64,000 nucleotides of DNA from QNYZ01 sp964577615 (GTDB taxonomy: Bacteria > Desulfobacterota > Desulfobacteria > Desulfobacterales > QNYZ01): assembly GCA_964577615.1 (NCBI GenBank), contig CAZNZW010000004.1:19015-83014 (forward strand), read 5' to 3'. The notes under the pieces are model-generated. The model worked only from the letters and a program-made list of their open reading frames with translations, made no database searches and was not told where the DNA came from. The first letter of the stretch is position 1; every line of letters begins with the position of its first letter. The position numbers and the translations under genes are program-made. Positions 49,647 to 59,141 of the stretch are shown here, one piece after another.

Positions 49647-52157
49647 TTACTCTCCTTGACTGGCCTCCAGGGCGGGACGAATTTTTATCTTTTGACCATT
49701 GGTTACCATTTGGATGGCGCCGCTCCTGCCTGTACTGAAGATTTTATATCCCCTCCGGCGATATCTTTTCAAGACGGTGGGATGGGGAAAATGGTAACGG
49801 CCGGCCCTGTCGCAGGAAATAATCACTGTTTCCGGCGAGACGGTATCTAAAAAGTCCGGGCTGCTGGATGTGCGGCTGCCGTGATGGGGAGCGATCAAAA
49901 TCGTGCTGCGCAAGGCATCACGCTGGAGGGCTGCCAGCTCTTTTTCCGCTTCCTTTTCAATATCGCCGGGAAAAAGAAACGATATTTTCCCCAGGGAAAT
50001 TTTAACGACCAGAGAATGATTATTGGCATCAGCATCATCGTTGCTGTCCGGATGAAAGGTTGCCGGTGGATACAAAATGGCCACCCGGGCACCGTGAACA
50101 GAGATGATTCTCGGTAAATTGCGAAATAAAGGGGCATCGATCCGGCGTCTGGCCACCACCTTCATCAGCTGCCGGTATCCATAGGTATGAGCGGGCTCGC
50201 CATTGGACCAGAACCTTTTGACATGAAAATGGTCGGCAATATAGATCAGACCGTTTAAATGATCGCTGTTGGGGTGGGACAGAACGATGGTGTCCACGGT
50301 CATGATCTTTTGGTGCCATAATACCGGCGCCACGACCCGGGCGCCCACATCGAAGACCGTGTTGTCGGTAAACCCGCCGCCATCGATCAGCATAACCGGC
50401 CCCCGTGGAAATTCGACCAGCGCGGCGCTGCCGGTGCCCACATCGATAACAGTCACCCGTAGGTCGCGGTGCAGGAACCGATGGTAAATCCAATACCCGC
50501 CATCGACTGCGGTGGCTGCCCCGATGATGATAACCGCGGCCACGAGCCGCCGGACCGGAATATCGGCCACGACGCCCGGTCTTTGTCGACCGTGTCTGCC
50601 ACGCAGCCAGCTCAGAAAAGCGGGGGCAAGCCAGATCCCCATCGATACCCAGGCATAATACAGCACCGTTTCGATGCGTGTCGGGCTGAAGGTTTTTATG
50701 GCGGCAAACGGACAGTCGGCCAGAAACCGTATTACCGCCAGCGACACGGAAAGGAAAAATCCAGCCACCTGAAAACAATACATCGCAAGGGCGGCGCTGA
50801 ATGCATGGGCCAGCGCACCGAACAGTCCGATCGGCACAACGATAAATCCGATCAATGGGACGGCGATCAGGTTGGCCCCGATTCCGATCAGCGATACCGT
50901 GTTGAAAGTGCCCATTACCAGCGGCAACGTGCCGGCCGTGGCCAGAAACGTGGTGCCGGTCAGAAGCCCGATTCTCTTCAATCCCGGCCGGGCCGGGGAT
51001 TTTCTGGATGATATTTCCGGCCAGCGGCGGGACATGCCGAGGATAATAAACCCCACTGCGGCAAAAGAGAGCTGGAAAGAGATGGAAAACAGTGCCGGTG
51101 GAAACACGGCAAGAATAATCATTCCGGCCGCCGCCAGGGTATTGGCCGTATCATGACGCCTGCCGATGATATAGGCCAGCAGAAAAACGGATATCATCAC
51201 AACGGCCCGCTGGGTCGACGGCGACATGCCGGCCAGAACCCCATAGACAAGGACAGGGACAAGCGTAAAAAAAGCGGCCGTTTTTCCGGCCCAGGCCCGG
51301 CGACGCAAAAATCGGCTGAAAACCAGCAGCCATTTTAACAGAAAAAAAGAAACCGATGCAACGATACCAATGTGCAGGCCTGAAATGGCCAGCAGATGCC
51401 CGGTACCGGTCCGGCTGAAAATCTGTCGCAGTTCAGGAGAAATCCCGGACCGGTCGCCGATGATCAGTGCTTTAAGGATCGGGCGGCTGTCGCTGGAAAC
51501 GGCCCGGTCAATCTGTCCGGAGACCGCATCCCGTATCCGGCTGATCCAGCGGGTGACCGGTGGCGCTGCCGGGCGTTCCAGAAAGATCAGGTGCCGGGAA
51601 GACACCCACATCCGGCACCAGATTTTTTTAAACGCGAGATACCGCTCGTAATTAAAACCGCCCGGATTGTGAAACCCATGGACACGCTTGAGGTGGCCCG
51701 TCACCTGAATCCGGTCGCCCGGCCGAATGCGCACCGTATTTTCGTCGCCCAGACTCACCCGGATCCGGCCACAGACGGGAAAATCCTTTTTGCCGCGTTT
51801 CAGCCCGGTGGCTGCCAGGGTGAACTGGATCCGTTTGGGCCGGATCACCGGCGTATCGGTGACCACCCCGGTAACGGCCCATTTACGGGAATCCGCGTGA
51901 TGAATGACATGCTGTACGGGAAACACCGGAGCCGTCCAGGGCTGGATTGACAGATATCCGATGGCGAGAAAAAGCGTCAACGGCAGGGCCAGCGCTTCCC
52001 GTTTTCGCCACCATGCGCCGGCAACCCCGACTGCGGCCAGCATAGCTACCCATAAAATCCAGCTATCGTATCCAGGCAGCCGGTCACCGCAGATAATGCC
52101 GGCCATGACGGTAATCAGAATTGGAATAATGGGTCGGGCAAATAGATTCGCGCCCAT
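49647..52157 (-). CDS. comEC: ComEC/Rec2-family DNA uptake protein
   Basis: An 836-residue inner-membrane protein. An N-terminal DUF4131-type region with helices and a small beta domain comes first. The competence domain (about 220-500) follows, with many helices and L-L-A-I-S-G-L-H-I-G. A C-terminal metallo-beta-lactamase domain contains V-I-D-V-G-T-G-S-A and H-P-N-S-D-H (the H-x-x-x-D-H metal motif), then A-P-H-H-G-S. ComEC carries single-stranded DNA into the cytoplasm during transformation. All three parts are present, so it looks functional. Starts with ATG at 52157, GGAG nine bases upstream. Confidence 0.92.
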   Translation of the reverse strand: MGANLFARPIIPILITVMAGIICGDRLPGYDSWILWVAMLAAVGVAGAWWRKREALALPLTLFLAIGYLSIQPWTAPVFPVQHVIHHADSRKWAVTGVVTDTPVIRPKRIQFTLAATGLKRGKKDFPVCGRIRVSLGDENTVRIRPGDRIQVTGHLKRVHGFHNPGGFNYERYLAFKKIWCRMWVSSRHLIFLERPAAPPVTRWISRIRDAVSGQIDRAVSSDSRPILKALIIGDRSGISPELRQIFSRTGTGHLLAISGLHIGIVASVSFFLLKWLLVFSRFLRRRAWAGKTAAFFTLVPVLVYGVLAGMSPSTQRAVVMISVFLLAYIIGRRHDTANTLAAAGMIILAVFPPALFSISFQLSFAAVGFIILGMSRRWPEISSRKSPARPGLKRIGLLTGTTFLATAGTLPLVMGTFNTVSLIGIGANLIAVPLIGFIVVPIGLFGALAHAFSAALAMYCFQVAGFFLSVSLAVIRFLADCPFAAIKTFSPTRIETVLYYAWVSMGIWLAPAFLSWLRGRHGRQRPGVVADIPVRRLVAAVIIIGAATAVDGGYWIYHRFLHRDLRVTVIDVGTGSAALVEFPRGPVMLIDGGGFTDNTVFDVGARVVAPVLWHQKIMTVDTIVLSHPNSDHLNGLIYIADHFHVKRFWSNGEPAHTYGYRQLMKVVARRRIDAPLFRNLPRIISVHGARVAILYPPATFHPDSNDDADANNHSLVVKISLGKISFLFPGDIEKEAEKELAALQRDALRSTILIAPHHGSRTSSSPDFLDTVSPETVIISCDRAGRYHFPHPTVLKRYRRRGYKIFSTGRSGAIQMVTNGQKIKIRPALEASQGE

Positions 52158-52247
52158 GGTTTCGAGCTCCGCCCCGGTACGTATTTCCCGCCGGATGAAT
52201 ATCCAGCCGCCCGGTCGTCCCGTTTTGGTGACCGCCTCGCCCGGCGG

Positions 52248-53498
52248 TTATTTTTCCCGACGGATATTGGCGCCCAGACTGGCCAGTTTTTTCTCCAGGG
52301 CCTCATATCCGCGATCAAGATGGTAGACCCGGTTGACCACTGTTTCTCCTTTTGCCACCAGACCGGCCAATATCAACGACGCACTGGCCCGCAGGTCTGA
52401 CGCCATGACCGGCGCTCCGGACAGGTGGGGAACGCCCCGGACGATCGCCGTCTGACCGGAAATGGTTATATCCGCGCCCATCCTCAGCAGTTCACTGACA
52501 TGAATGAGCCGTTTCTCGAAAATCGTTTCAGCAATCAGGCTCGATCCATTGGCCACGGTCATTAATACCATAAACTGGGCCTGCATATCGGTGGGAAAGC
52601 CGGGATAGGGCATGGTCTGAATATCGGCACTGAGAATCGTGTCGGGCCCCGTCACCTGGATGAAACGATCGCCGACAATGATACTGGCGCCCGCTGCTTT
52701 TAATTTATCGACGACCGCTCCCAGATGTTCAGGCTCACAATGGGTCAGGCGCACATCTCCCCGGGTCAGGGCCGCCGCGACCATGAGCGTTCCCGCTTCG
52801 ATCCGGTCGGGGATGATGCGCACTTCCACAGGATTGAGCCGGTCAACCCCTTCAACAGTTACCACGGCCGTTCCAGCGCCCAGAATTTTCGCGCCCATCT
52901 GGTTGAGCATTTTGGCCAGGGCCACCACTTCCGGTTCCCGGGCCGTGTTCCTCAGCACGGTTGTCCCCCTGGCCAGTACGGCCGCCATCATCATGTTTTC
53001 CGTACCGGTGACGGTGACCACATCAAAGTTGATTTCGCACCCTTTGAGGCCGTCGGTCACCGCTTCCACATCGCCATGCGCAAGGTTAATCCGGGCGCCC
53101 ATCTGTTCAAGACCCCGCAGATGCAGATCAATCGGCCGCGCACCGATTGCGCATCCCCCCGGCAGAGAGACCCGGGCCTTTTTTAGGCGGGTCACCATGG
53201 GACCGAGCACCAGTACCGACGCCCGCATTTTCCGGACGAGGTCGTATGGCGCCACGTGATGGTTCGCCTCCCGGGTATCGATCTGTACCCGGTCACCGTC
53301 GGTTTCAATGCGGGCCCCCAGATGCGCCAGCAGCAGTTTAATGCTGTGAATATCCTGCAGCTGCGGCACATTGGTAAATGTGCTGACGCCTTCCGTTAAA
53401 AGAGATGCGGCCAGCATCGGGAGCGCGGCGTTTTTCGCGCCGCTGACGGCCACTTCGCCGGTCAGCCGGTTTCCGCCGTTGATAATGATTTTATCCAT
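52248..53498 (-). CDS. murA: UDP-N-acetylglucosamine 1-carboxyvinyltransferase
   Basis: A 416-residue cytoplasmic enzyme making the first committed step of peptidoglycan synthesis, transfer of enolpyruvate from PEP to UDP-GlcNAc. The catalytic cysteine is in P-G-G-C-A-I-G-A-R-P (about residue 116). Other hallmarks are G-A-K-N-A-A-L-P-M at the N-terminus and G-F-P-T-D-M-Q-A-Q-F. A Cys (not Asp) at the active site predicts fosfomycin sensitivity of the enzyme. Length is normal. It follows the terminator of the qrc operon and is transcribed separately. Confidence 0.96.
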   Translation of the reverse strand: MDKIIINGGNRLTGEVAVSGAKNAALPMLAASLLTEGVSTFTNVPQLQDIHSIKLLLAHLGARIETDGDRVQIDTREANHHVAPYDLVRKMRASVLVLGPMVTRLKKARVSLPGGCAIGARPIDLHLRGLEQMGARINLAHGDVEAVTDGLKGCEINFDVVTVTGTENMMMAAVLARGTTVLRNTAREPEVVALAKMLNQMGAKILGAGTAVVTVEGVDRLNPVEVRIIPDRIEAGTLMVAAALTRGDVRLTHCEPEHLGAVVDKLKAAGASIIVGDRFIQVTGPDTILSADIQTMPYPGFPTDMQAQFMVLMTVANGSSLIAETIFEKRLIHVSELLRMGADITISGQTAIVRGVPHLSGAPVMASDLRASASLILAGLVAKGETVVNRVYHLDRGYEALEKKLASLGANIRREK

Positions 53499-53562
53499 GC
53501 CCGTTCCTGTCTGTTACCTGTTTCAGGTTGTGTATTGCGCCGTCATGTGCCGGGTTCAGAAT

Positions 53563-53603
53563 GAAAAAGCGCCTGCCCGGATGCTTTGTTCGGGGCAGGC
53601 GCT
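53563..53603 (-). terminator. Strong intrinsic terminator of the qrc operon
   Basis: A perfect 11-base GC-rich stem (53568-53578 with 53593-53603), 14-base loop, then TTTTT on the minus strand. It lies 25 bases after the stop of the 53-residue gene and before murA. Confidence 0.9.
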
Positions 53604-53628
53604 GAGACCGTCAATCATGTTATTTTTT

Positions 53629-53790
53629 TCAGGAATGTGAATTGTTTCCGCCGTCCCGCGTCGTGTCAATCACCGTCTTGACAATACAATACGTCATCCC
53701 GATGCCAATCATGGACAGGGCGTACCAGAGCCCGCCATGAAAAACCATATGCCCCATGTCCCAGATCCATTCAAAAGAAAACGGAAACAT
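53629..53790 (-). CDS. Small single-helix membrane protein at the end of the qrc operon (53 residues)
   Basis: A short gene starting M-F-P-F-S-F-E-W-I-W-D-M-G-H. A hydrophobic, glycine- and methionine-rich helix follows (about residues 15-42; S-M-I-G-I-G-M-T-Y), then a hydrophilic tail. AAGGAGC lies ten bases before the ATG. It sits 24 bases after qrcD and just before the operon terminator, so it is co-transcribed with qrcABCD. No named family comes to mind. It may be an accessory subunit or assembly factor of the Qrc complex. Confidence 0.68.
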   Translation of the reverse strand: MFPFSFEWIWDMGHMVFHGGLWYALSMIGIGMTYCIVKTVIDTTRDGGNNSHS

Positions 53791-53814
53791 AAATAATGCT
53801 CCTTATATAATCGA

Positions 53815-55143
53815 TTAGGCCGGTGTCGGCGCGCCGTCCACGATCACGGCGTCTGAAGCTGTTTCTGTGTCTGTTTCATCTTCAGGCAAAGCCGCCGGGG
53901 CCGATGGGGCCACCGGGTTCAGTTCAACTTCTTGTGGAAAAATTGGCAGATAACGATAAGATATCATTATCAAGATAACGCCATAAGCAACCGGCAGGAC
54001 CGTGGTGGCCACTTCCTGCCAGCTGGGAATATACATGGCCCAGGTATCAAAGGGCAACACGGGAACGGCCATGACCTGCAATACCATGACCCATCTGTTA
54101 AGGCAGACGCCGATGATGCCCAGGACAATCGCGACAATCCGGATCCGTGGATTGGCCCGCCATTTCGGGCTGACCAGAATAATTGCCGGTACCACTCCGC
54201 AGACACCGATTTCGACCACCAGAATCCAGATACCATAAAGGGGATTATGGGAATAAAAATCATTCAGGGTAAATCCCCTGGCCGGAGCGGTCACCGTGGC
54301 CCAGTAAATCGTATCGGCTATTTTGGCGATGATATACGTGAGGATCATCCAGCCGGATATTTTGGCGAGCAGTTGTTTAACATTATCCCTGACCAGTTCC
54401 TTGCCGGTGATTTTCTCCGTGAGCCAGGTAATAAAAAGCGTGAAACAGGGTCCGTACGCCGCAGCTGACCAGGTAAACAGAAAAAAAGTATACGGCCAGA
54501 CAAGAATATGTTCGCGATAGGCAAACGGCCGGCCAAAGAGGACACCGGCCACCCCGCCCAGTGAACCCTGGTGGAAAAAAGACAAAAAGGCGCCGGTCGC
54601 GGCAAAAACGGCCATGATGTGATGCATGTTATGGCCCAGATGGTGGGCAAACGGAATTCGGTCAATCTGGCGGTTTTCAAGAATCAGGGGCACATATTCG
54701 ATGGTCAACACCCCGAAATAGCAGGAGAGACAGAAAGCCACCTCGGTCAGCATGGAATGGACATTGGCATGCCAGAAAATAAACCAGCTCCGCAGCGGCT
54801 GGCCCACATCAATGGCCAGAATCAGCAGCGCCGAGCTGTAACAGATAAATCCGATGAGGACGGCATAATTGATGATGTTTTTCAGTTCATCAATGCCGAA
54901 AATATAGCGCAGCAGCCCGGTAAAAAAGGCACCGCCGCCCAGGGCGATAACGGCGAGGTCCGCCCAGATCCAGATGGCAAACCCGTAGTAATCGTTCATG
55001 TTGGTTTGATTGAGCCCCTTGACCCAGCAGAGGATCAGGCCCACCACTCCCCAGATCAGAACCGCGCCGGCAATGGCGAGGCCCAGGAGGAATTTGTTAA
55101 TGTGGCACCGTTTTACACCGACGGGGAAAAGTGCGGAATCCAT
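53815..55143 (-). CDS. qrcD: Qrc complex membrane subunit QrcD (NrfD family)
   Basis: A 442-residue inner-membrane protein with about ten helices and an NrfD/PsrC-type core (for example F-I-C-Y-S-S-A-L-L-I-L-A-I-D-V-G-Q-P-L-R and W-S-A-A-A-Y-G-P). It holds the menaquinone site of Qrc and may take part in energy conservation. The acidic C-terminal tail (about 408-442) is soluble. GAGG precedes the ATG. The order qrcA-qrcB-qrcC-qrcD with short gaps matches the Desulfovibrio operon. Confidence 0.93.
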   Translation of the reverse strand: MDSALFPVGVKRCHINKFLLGLAIAGAVLIWGVVGLILCWVKGLNQTNMNDYYGFAIWIWADLAVIALGGGAFFTGLLRYIFGIDELKNIINYAVLIGFICYSSALLILAIDVGQPLRSWFIFWHANVHSMLTEVAFCLSCYFGVLTIEYVPLILENRQIDRIPFAHHLGHNMHHIMAVFAATGAFLSFFHQGSLGGVAGVLFGRPFAYREHILVWPYTFFLFTWSAAAYGPCFTLFITWLTEKITGKELVRDNVKQLLAKISGWMILTYIIAKIADTIYWATVTAPARGFTLNDFYSHNPLYGIWILVVEIGVCGVVPAIILVSPKWRANPRIRIVAIVLGIIGVCLNRWVMVLQVMAVPVLPFDTWAMYIPSWQEVATTVLPVAYGVILIMISYRYLPIFPQEVELNPVAPSAPAALPEDETDTETASDAVIVDGAPTPA

Positions 55144-55177
55144 CGTTTACCTCTGGTTCAATCGTCGTTGGTTGACA

Positions 55178-55990
55178 TTATTCATGTGAAGCGGGTGTTT
55201 CGTCATTTAAATAATGATCTCCGGCCCGCCGGACCCATTCCCGGCTGGAAATATAGTAAATTTTTGGGTTGGTATGCAGCCTTTCCAGCAGCCGGAACGC
55301 CTTGGGATTTCGTGGCCGCCCGTGGTGATGGGGATCCGGCTGGGCCAGTTGATGCACCTGATGCTCGGGATTGTTCAGATCCCCAAAGACAATGGCGCCC
55401 GCCGGGCAGGCCTGGGTACAGGCCGTCTGATATTCGGCTTCCTCCAGCTCTTGCCGCCCCTCCAGGTGCGCCTTTTCCATGGCCAGCTGAGCACGGTGAT
55501 AACAGAAGCTGCACTTTTCCACGATCCCCCGCATCCGGGGGGAAACATTCGGGTTAAGCGACTTTTCCATCTCGCCCGGCCAGACCGGATCCCACCAGTT
55601 GAAATAGCGGGCATGATACGGGCAGGCCCCCATGCAGTATCGGCATCCGAAACAGCGGGTGTAAATCTGGCTGACGATGCCCGTCTCGCGGTCATAATCG
55701 GTGGCCGTGGCCGGACAGACAGACACGCAGGGAGAATGGCCGGTATGCTCGCCCTCGCAATGCTGGCAGGGCCGGGGCAGATAGCAGATATCATGGTCGG
55801 GATAGGATTTGCCGTTGGTCAGTTTGTATACCCGCATCCAGGTAATACTCAACCGTTTATCGGTTTCATCCTTTTTAAACGGCACATTGTTCTCGGCCAT
55901 ACAGGCGACCATGCAGGTTCCGCAACCGGTGCATTTATCCAGGTCGATGACCATGCCGTATTTTTTGGCTTTTGCTTGCGCGTATTTCAT
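55178..55990 (-). CDS. qrcC: Qrc complex iron-sulfur subunit QrcC
   Basis: A 270-residue periplasmic-facing ferredoxin-like subunit with four clusters: C-T-G-C-G-T-C-M-V-A-C (about 21-31), C-Q-H-C-E-G-E-H-T-G-H-S-P-C-V-S-V-C-P, C-F-G-C-R-Y-C-M-G-A-C-P and C-S-F-C near 160 with C-T-Q-A-C-P. It has no signal peptide of its own and is probably exported with QrcB. It passes electrons from QrcA/QrcB to QrcD. GAGGTC precedes the ATG. Confidence 0.93.
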   Translation of the reverse strand: MKYAQAKAKKYGMVIDLDKCTGCGTCMVACMAENNVPFKKDETDKRLSITWMRVYKLTNGKSYPDHDICYLPRPCQHCEGEHTGHSPCVSVCPATATDYDRETGIVSQIYTRCFGCRYCMGACPYHARYFNWWDPVWPGEMEKSLNPNVSPRMRGIVEKCSFCYHRAQLAMEKAHLEGRQELEEAEYQTACTQACPAGAIVFGDLNNPEHQVHQLAQPDPHHHGRPRNPKAFRLLERLHTNPKIYYISSREWVRRAGDHYLNDETPASHE

Positions 55991-56062
55991 GAAGACCTCA
56001 TGTGGTCCTTGGGATCCACGTCAACCTGATCCCATTTTTCAGGTAAATTTCGTCCTGCCGGC

Positions 56063-58288
56063 TCAGGCCGCCGTCACTTTGGCCCGGATACCCCAGGCGG
56101 CGTCAAAGCCGGAAACCGGATCTTCCATCGGGCCAATGAGCTGATTGACATTGACGCCCTTGCCGGCCAGGTAATCATCAAAGGCCGTATGCCCCAGTCC
56201 TGTCGGCATGGCCAGTATCCCGGGTTTGATTCTTTCGGACAGATGAATTCGTACAGCTGCCTGCCCCTTGGGCGTGGATAGCACGGCGGCCGATCCTTCG
56301 CCCAATTTGTATTGGCCGGCGGTTTCCGGGTTGACCGCGACAAAAATATCGGAGTGGACCAACACGGTATCCGCCACAATTTTGGTAACAAACGGGGGAT
56401 TGGCAATATTTCCACTGGACAGACGCATGGAATCGTATGGCACGAGCAGAAGCGGGAAGTCCCCGCTTTTGCCGCCTGCGTCCAGGGAAACCGCCTGCCA
56501 CAGGGCCGGCGACGGAGAACCGCCATTAAATTCAAACCGCCCGGAACCGGTTTTAAAAGCGTCTTTCCACGATGATGGTGAAAAAGCGGTATCCATCCAG
56601 TGACCGTCCGCGGCCATGTCGCGCCACCTTCCGGCCATGGTCTCCTGCAGACAGGCATGATAATCTTGCCATTGAAACGCAGCGCCCACCGGGCCCTTCA
56701 GCCGGCGGGCCAATGCCATGACGGTGTCTCCCAGATGGCGGGTGTCATGCTGGGGGGATACCACCGGTCGCGTCAGCCCGACATAGGGCCGGTGAAAACC
56801 GGCGGGTGCCGGAACATCTTCAAACCGTTCCAGGAAGGTATGATTCGGCAGGATCAAATCGGCCTGCTGCGTGGTTTCATCAAAAAAGGAGGAAAAACTG
56901 ACGATGAATGGAATCCCGGCCAGGGCCTTCTGCACGGCCGCAGTATCATGTTGCGTGTACGCCGGGTTTGCGCCGGCTGCCAGAAGGATATCCGGGCCAT
57001 CCGCGCTACCATCCGATATGCTTTTGAAAAATCGGGCGGGGAGAGACCGAATACCGATGGCATCATTTTTAACGCCGTCCAGCCGGAGCGCGCCAAACCC
57101 CTTTGCGGCGACGGCATCCATGGGCAGTTCCGGCCACTGGCCGCCGGACGCATCGGGCAGCAGCCACAAACCGCCTTCGCGGTTGATCCGTCCCGTGAGG
57201 GCATTGAGCGCCACAATGGCCATTGCTTCGGAAAGCGTACCCGCTGTCAGCCCCCGGCCACGGCCAAAAAGAGCCAGCGGCCGTTTGGCCTGGCCGAACC
57301 GGGTGGCCAGTTCCTTGATCGCCGCCACCGACACTCCCGTTATGCCGGCAACGGTATCCAGGGGATAATGTGTCATGACCAGATGTTTAAACGCATCAAA
57401 TCCCGAGGCAAACTCGGTAACAAAGCCCGGGTCGTAGAGAGAATCGGCAATGATCACATGGGCCATTCCCAGCGCCAGAACACTTTCAGTGCCGGGATTA
57501 ACGGGCACCCAGCGGTCTGCCGCGGCCGCCGTGTTGGACAGACGAAAATCAATCTGGACGAGTTCAGCCCCGCGCTGTCCGCGATGGCTGACGGCCTGGA
57601 AGGTATGCACGGGCGATCCCCATCCATCGAGCAACCCGCAGCCGAAACTGACAACATAGTCTGCTGCTTCAAGATCGAAACCAACCGGGCCGGTGTGGCC
57701 GGTCATGAGATTCGCGGCGCTTTCCAGCGAGTCCGACGCCGAGGACGGTCCGATGAAGTTGGGAGATCCGTACGCCTTGAGAAAGCGTTTTAAAAGCGCC
57801 GGCACGGTTCCCCGGTTTTTTCCGGCAATGCAGGCCAGGGCCTGTGGTCGGCCGTCGGCCCGCAACGCCGTTAATTTTTTGGAAACAATGGCAAGGGCGG
57901 CGTCCCAGCTGATGGGCGCCCACTTCCCCTGCCCCCGTTTTCCCACGCGCTGAAGCGGTGACCGTACCCGGGAAGGGCCGTAGAGAAACTGCAGGCCGGC
58001 GGCGCCGAGCAGGCAGGTGCCGCCCCGGTTAATCGGATGCCTCTTCTGTCCTTCAATTTTAACGGGCCGATCGTTGATCATGCGGACATCAATCCCGCAA
58101 CCGCCCGGGCAGAGCGTACACGTCGATTTTTCAAAATGGATCTCACCATCCTCTGGCACCGGGACCCATGGCCACCGCTGGCTCCAGATGGACAAATCAT
58201 CGGTCAGTTTCCAGGGCAGTGGCGAGAGCGCCGTACCGGCGGCGCCACCAACGCCAAGCGCCAGGAAACTTCTACGGTCAACCTTCAT
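56063..58288 (-). CDS. qrcB: Qrc complex molybdopterin-oxidoreductase-like subunit QrcB
   Basis: A 741-residue Tat-exported protein: D-R-R-S-F-L-A-L-G (residues 4-12) begins the twin-arginine signal. A C-T-L-C-P-G-G-C cluster motif (about 57-64) and the full molybdopterin fold follow. In the characterised Qrc complex this subunit keeps the fold but holds no molybdenum, so it is structural or electron-conducting. Whether this protein has lost the cofactor cannot be told here. AAAGGG precedes the ATG. It lies between qrcA and qrcC, with gaps of 57 and 72 bases. Confidence 0.92.
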   Translation of the reverse strand: MKVDRRSFLALGVGGAAGTALSPLPWKLTDDLSIWSQRWPWVPVPEDGEIHFEKSTCTLCPGGCGIDVRMINDRPVKIEGQKRHPINRGGTCLLGAAGLQFLYGPSRVRSPLQRVGKRGQGKWAPISWDAALAIVSKKLTALRADGRPQALACIAGKNRGTVPALLKRFLKAYGSPNFIGPSSASDSLESAANLMTGHTGPVGFDLEAADYVVSFGCGLLDGWGSPVHTFQAVSHRGQRGAELVQIDFRLSNTAAAADRWVPVNPGTESVLALGMAHVIIADSLYDPGFVTEFASGFDAFKHLVMTHYPLDTVAGITGVSVAAIKELATRFGQAKRPLALFGRGRGLTAGTLSEAMAIVALNALTGRINREGGLWLLPDASGGQWPELPMDAVAAKGFGALRLDGVKNDAIGIRSLPARFFKSISDGSADGPDILLAAGANPAYTQHDTAAVQKALAGIPFIVSFSSFFDETTQQADLILPNHTFLERFEDVPAPAGFHRPYVGLTRPVVSPQHDTRHLGDTVMALARRLKGPVGAAFQWQDYHACLQETMAGRWRDMAADGHWMDTAFSPSSWKDAFKTGSGRFEFNGGSPSPALWQAVSLDAGGKSGDFPLLLVPYDSMRLSSGNIANPPFVTKIVADTVLVHSDIFVAVNPETAGQYKLGEGSAAVLSTPKGQAAVRIHLSERIKPGILAMPTGLGHTAFDDYLAGKGVNVNQLIGPMEDPVSGFDAAWGIRAKVTAA

Positions 58289-58345
58289 ACCATCCCTTTC
58301 GGATTCTGGCGGCAGGCAATCTCCCCTGCCTGAAAAAATACGCTG

Positions 58346-59029
58346 TTATTTATGGCACACAAAGCAACCGCCCTTCTTTGTCTGGACACTGGTCTGGCGA
58401 ACATTTTCCCGTATGTGGCAGGCCGAGCAGTCATCCATTTTCATCCGGTCCCAGGAATTGTGTTTGATCCCCGCAATGCTTTTTCCCCAGATATTGCGGC
58501 TGTATCCGGTGATCCGGTTGACCTCGTAGACCGGAGAACGATCCGATTCGCCGATATGGCCATGACAGGCGACACAGTCCATCCCGGCAGACACTATGTG
58601 CGCGGCATGCGAAAAGAAAACGCAGTCCGGCTGCCGTGCATAGACCAGCCAGGGCACCTCCCGTTTTTTTGCAATGTAGCTGGAAAAGAAACGGGCCTCT
58701 TCTTCCGTTTCGCCCTGCAGGGTCTGATGGCAGGTTCTGCAGTTGTCGAGCCTTGGAATGCCTGAGAAAGTCCCGTCTTTGCGCAGGAAATGACAGCTCT
58801 CGCAGCCATTTTCCACTTCCCCCACGTGCAGGGCATGGTTAAAATTCACCGGCTGATTTTTCCTGGAATATAAAAGGGTGGGAAAAACGACCCAGCCGAC
58901 AACCATGCTGGCGACCAGGCCGATGATAAAAAAGAGGACGATGACCGCGCCGTCGTTTGATTCCGTGTCAGCGGCAACTGCCGGAAATTCTCTCTTTTCG
59001 GGCTCGCCGGGATCACTGGAATGACTCAT
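58346..59029 (-). CDS. qrcA: Qrc complex multihaem cytochrome c subunit QrcA
   Basis: A 227-residue membrane-anchored cytochrome. One N-terminal helix (about residues 28-50) is followed by a periplasmic domain with five C-x-x-C-H motifs: C-E-S-C-H, C-R-T-C-H, C-V-A-C-H, C-S-A-C-H and C-F-V-C-H. It accepts electrons from type I cytochrome c3 and passes them into Qrc. The well-studied QrcA is described as hexahaem, so one site may be absent or noncanonical here. GGAG precedes the ATG. First gene of qrcABCD, 112 bases after the cytochrome maturation gene ccsA. Confidence 0.93.
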   Translation of the reverse strand: MSHSSDPGEPEKREFPAVAADTESNDGAVIVLFFIIGLVASMVVGWVVFPTLLYSRKNQPVNFNHALHVGEVENGCESCHFLRKDGTFSGIPRLDNCRTCHQTLQGETEEEARFFSSYIAKKREVPWLVYARQPDCVFFSHAAHIVSAGMDCVACHGHIGESDRSPVYEVNRITGYSRNIWGKSIAGIKHNSWDRMKMDDCSACHIRENVRQTSVQTKKGGCFVCHK

Positions 59030-59141
59030 GCAAACTCCGATATCTTTTGGAAAATGTTGTTATAAAAAGTAGTCAGCCGAAATGCTTGTCAGGCTTTGGT
59101 TTCTATTTGGCACGGGCGGTTTTGTCAAGAGAAAACCCGGC

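Noticed and set aside
54571..57793. Long plus-strand open frames opposite the qrc genes (328 and 397 codons)
   Set aside because: The minus strand encodes unmistakable QrcB, QrcC and QrcD; the plus frames lack domains and have skewed His/Gln/Arg composition.
56063..58288. Active molybdenum enzyme in the qrc operon
   Set aside because: The order and motifs identify QrcB, whose characterised counterpart lacks molybdenum; no evidence here for catalytic use.
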